DNA of 64,000 nt from Kappaphycus alvarezii (Eukaryota > Rhodophyta > Florideophyceae > Gigartinales > Solieriaceae): NCBI GenBank assembly GCA_002205965.3, contig NADL03000629.1, positions 310,001-374,000 on the forward strand, in the 5' to 3' direction. The notes beneath the pieces were generated by a model. The model was given only the letters and a program-made list of their open reading frames with translations. It was not told where the DNA came from and did not search any database. Position 1 is the stretch's first letter. Every line of letters starts with the position of its first letter. Shown here piece after piece: positions 60,882-64,000 of this stretch. The position numbers were made by a program, and so were the translations under genes.

Positions 60882-63540
60882 GTGAGCACGCCGGAAGAGG
60901 TCCTTCAAAATTTGGAGGTGAGATCAAGAAGAACCAAAGCAAATGGAGAAATTCAAGAAAAAGTACAGCACCTTCCCCCCCGCCTCAATGAAAATATCCG
61001 ACATGTTAACATCTTCCGAAGTAATTGCATGGAGCGTTCAGATTTAAGACAAGCAAGTGTACCGGTCACTCACTCATTTGAACTTACCGATACTCAACCA
61101 ATTTACCACAGGCCTAGACGTCAACCGCCAAAATATGACCAATTTATCTCAGAGAATGTTACAAGTATGCTGGAAAATGATATTATTCGGCCAGTTTCAT
61201 CCCCATGGTCATTTCCAGTTGTGGTAGCACCAAAGAAGGATGGAAAACTTCGCTTTTGCGTCGATTACCGACAACTGAACCAGAGAATGATACCCGATCG
61301 ATTTCCGATTCCAAATGGAGGAAATCCTCGAGGACTTGAAGGACGGGAGATACTTCACCTCAATTGATCTTTACACTGGTTATTGGCAGATTCCATTGGA
61401 TGAAAAATGTAAGGAAAAACAACTTTTACCAGCAAAGCCGGTACATTCAGGTTCGAAGTGATGCCTTTTGGTCTCATGAATGCCCCAGCTACATTCCAAA
61501 GAATGATGAACGAGGTTTTGAAAGGACTTCCATTTGCAAGAGTTTATATCGATGATGTGGTATATTCTCAAAAACCTTGGATCAGCACATATCGCATGTC
61601 AAGACTGTGGTGAGAGATATCTGCATACAGCCTGGAAAATTAAGTTGAGCAAATGCGAAAACGTCTATCCAATTACTCGGTCATATCGTCGATCAAGAGG
61701 GAATTAAAGTGGATCCAGAGAAAACGAAAAAAATCAAGTTGGCACCAAGGCCCGCTTCAAAGACGGAGGTTCGAAGCTTCTTAGGACTGGCCTCATATTA
61801 CAGAAGATTTATCAAAGATTTCGCCAAGACTGCAGCACCGTTACATGCCAGCACTACAAAGAACGGAAAATTTTTACTGGAACAAGGAAATGCAAACCAT
61901 TTGAAGAGCTTAAAGATAAGCTATGTGTCCCCCCAGTGCTCATGTATCCAGATTTCAAGAGACCATTTGTTGTGGAGACAGATGCCTCAGAACGGTCTTT
62001 GGGTGCCGTTTTGTCCCAAAAAGATGAAAACGGAAGACTACACCCGTTCAATTCGCAAGTCGCACTCTGAATGATGCGGAAAGAGATACTCAGTCTGCAA
62101 AAAGAAGCGCTAGCTGTTCTTCGCACTGAAAAAGTTTCGCGTGTACCTTTTATCACTCGAGAAATTTGTCTTGATAACTGATCACCAGGCACTTAAGACA
62201 GCATTCCAAAAGAAAGATGTACATCACCGCTTGGCCCGATGGCTCGACATTTTCGCAGAATATCGGTTTGAAATTGTGTATAGGCCCGGACGCAATAATC
62301 AGCCTGCCGATTACCTATCCCGCTTGAGGGATCCACTGATTCCAAATGAAAAAGCTTCCGAGACATCGTCGGAGTTGCCGAGGTGCAAGTGCCGAACAAT
62401 AACGAGTACGAAGCTAATATTCACGGACTAATTAAATTCCTTGATGGACTAGAAATGAGAAAGGTTGATCTTGAACACAGAAATTGGGTACGCAGGAATC
62501 AAAAGGCTTTTACATATGGAATGGGAAACTCTTCCGACACACGAAAGCCGGTCCTCGACTAGTGGCCCCTTTGAAAGAAAGAATGAAGATCTTGAGGACT
62601 TTTCATGATGAGTTAGGGCATTGGGATCTCGAAACAACCAAAAAATTACGAGAGATTCTGGTGGCCCAGTATCCATAAGGACGTCTATAATTCGTGAAAA
62701 GCTGCGACAACTGTCAAAAATTCACTCCGATACGAAAGTATAAGACAACTCTAAGCTTTCCAGTTTCCGGTCTCTTTGAAACCTTCTCAATTGACTTTGC
62801 CGGCCCATTCAAGGAAACCTCTTCCGGAAACAAATATCTCCTTATAGGGGTGGAACATCTTACTGGATGGCCAATAGCAGTTGCAGTTGAGGAGGCCAAT
62901 GCTGAGGTGGTCCTGAGATTCATCGAAAAAGAAATAATTGAACCGTTTGGTCTTCCAAAAAGGATCATCTCGGATAACGCCCTTTGTTTTACTGCAACTT
63001 CACTGCTTCGTTTCTTGGAGAGAAAGGTATTCAGCTGAAGACAGTTCTCGCATACGCTCCTATGTCAAACGGGAAAGCGGAGAGGATGGTTGGAACCATC
63101 AAACGAGCAATATCGAAAACTATGTCGAGAATGAAATCCAGTGGGAAGATGCCTTACCAAAAGTGTTATACGGCTATCGTCGAAGAAGAGGAAGAATGGA
63201 CGGTCACCATTCGAGCTAATGTACGGAAGGGCTCCTAGAATGTTACAGAGAGACATGGAAACAAATATTATCGATGAAGAGAGTAGAGAAGTCGAACTAC
63301 TGGCCACCGAAGGCTGGAGATCACACCGCGCGCTAACACAGACAAGAAATAAGGATGAAGAGCCTCCAGTCCAAACTTTCAGTCGGCTCTAAAGTACTTG
63401 TAGTACACGGAAAAGCAATGCAGCAGGCTGTGAAGTGGCCGGCCTTCCAAACAAAGTACTCGAACCCTTGCATCGTCACGGAGGAAAGACACCCGCATTA
63501 TAAGCTCTGTTCAAGCTCAGGGAAGAGATCAAGGAGGGCC
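60882..63540 (+). pseudogene. pol: RT-RNase H-integrase of element C
   Basis: RT: YDQFISENVTSMLENDIIRP, FCVDYRQLNQRMIPDRFPIP, then frame changes near 61310 and 61415; VYIDDV is readable near 61545. RNase H: ETDASERSLGAVL, ITDHQALKTAFQKKD. Integrase: HDELGHWDLETTKK, SCDNCQKF, FSIDFAGPF, RIISDNALCF, SNGKAERMVGTIK. The many indels make it inactive. Confidence 0.85.
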
Positions 63541-64000
63541 ATCCATGCACGTCGTCTGGTCCCTTACCATCAGAGGCCTGAAGAATTCCTTCTCACACAG
63601 GACTATGCGCAACCACGGGGCATACTCATCTTTAACTATAGAATGATTCCTATGGGAGGAAAAAGGGCCTGGGAATGGATCATCTCGATTACGCGTGACT
63701 ACTACGAACTCCACGTAATCATCCATTTCTACATTAATATATGCCTATGTTTTCGTACGTTGAACGGACCATTGCTACCTCAAGAAGATTTCCGACTATT
63801 ATCAGAGTTCTATTCTCATTCCAAAACGGAAGGTTCACGGAAGCAGGTCCAGAGTTTGTGGAAGTCATATATCATTACTCTATAGGAAGGTATGGAATGG
63901 TAGCTATCGGAGACTTGTCGCAAACATATCTGAACATTATCCGTCCGTTTACGTATTTCTCAAGAACAACCAAGATGTGCGACTGAGAGGTTACAGCTTG
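63541..64000 (+). pseudogene. post-integrase domain 1 of element C, truncated by window edge
   Basis: After HARRLVPYHQRPEEFLLTQD the frame reads MIPMGGKRAWEWIISITRDY and INICLCFRTLNGPLLPQEDF. A frame change near 63800 leads to VLFSFQNGRFTEAGPEFVEV, IYHYSIGRYGMVAIGDLSQT. It aligns with domain 1 of A and B. Domain 2 would lie beyond 64000. Confidence 0.75.

Larger units (their letters stand above)
57393..64000 (+). mobile_element. Ty3/gypsy element C (older member of the A/B family), truncated by window edge
   Basis: Plus-strand copy with a B-type LTR (57393-58765), PBS, gag, protease, RT, RNase H, integrase and the start of the post-integrase domain at the window end. It differs from A and B by many substitutions and indels, including stops, so it is an older insertion. 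It is useful as an outgroup: it keeps five G at the gag start and retains the conserved part of the U3 protein. Confidence 0.92.

Noticed and set aside
1-64000. CRISPR array, bacterial operon or prophage
   Set aside because: No regularly spaced repeats with unique spacers, no ribosome-binding-site-linked operons; all signals are eukaryotic.

Overview
The window is eukaryotic nuclear DNA made mostly of nested retrotransposons, with a gene-poor, AT-richer stretch at about 2.7-17.7 kb. Evidence for a eukaryote: GT-AG introns with branch points, TATATAA core promoters, long terminal repeats, YADD/FADD-type LINE reverse transcriptases and a DIRS-type tyrosine-recombinase element. The mix of Ty3/gypsy, copia-like, restriction-like-endonuclease LINE and DIRS elements beside sparse, mostly intronless genes would suit an alga (a red alga is plausible), but nothing here proves the taxon.

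Layout. 1-2100: decayed Ty3/gypsy relic on the minus strand, followed by a tRNA-like sequence and a cluster of TGACG sites. 2733-3595: a C2H2 zinc-finger gene whose start codon appears to be formed by splicing. 4.4-9.4 kb: decayed minus-strand coding relics, one with its TATA box. 9.4-13.2 kb: no recognisable gene. 13.2-17.7 kb: a small hypothetical ORF, a small membrane protein whose promoter/leader matches that of the zinc-finger gene, and an intact 374-residue secreted orphan. 18110-25627: gypsy element A (TSD GGTAT). 26.8-36.9 kb: a LINE on the minus strand, split by a copia-like element D (30055-35587). About 37.0-41.2 kb: DIRS-like element E. 41.2-43.1 kb: a second LINE lineage. 43888-53051: gypsy element B, inserted in another copy of the first LINE family. 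53.1-57.4 kb: LINE pieces, an exon-like segment and small dispersed repeats. 57393 to the end: gypsy element C, plus strand, running off the window.

A, B and C are one family. They carry gag with two CCHC knuckles, protease, RT, RNase H and integrase, then an unusual region in which a roughly 120-residue domain of unknown function occurs twice, separated by an R/G/P/S-rich linker. A and B share nearly identical bodies and R/U5 but have unrelated U3 regions. The long U3 of B, and of the older copy C, encodes a protein of about 200 residues with an acidic tract and a C-terminus resembling an acidic transcription-activation domain; in B it has its own TATA box inside U3. A retroelement with a candidate LTR-encoded transactivator is the most interesting system in the window.

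Caution: A and B differ mainly by single-base indels, many in short homopolymers, so individual frameshifts may be assembly errors. Element E, in contrast, is broken mostly by in-frame stops.
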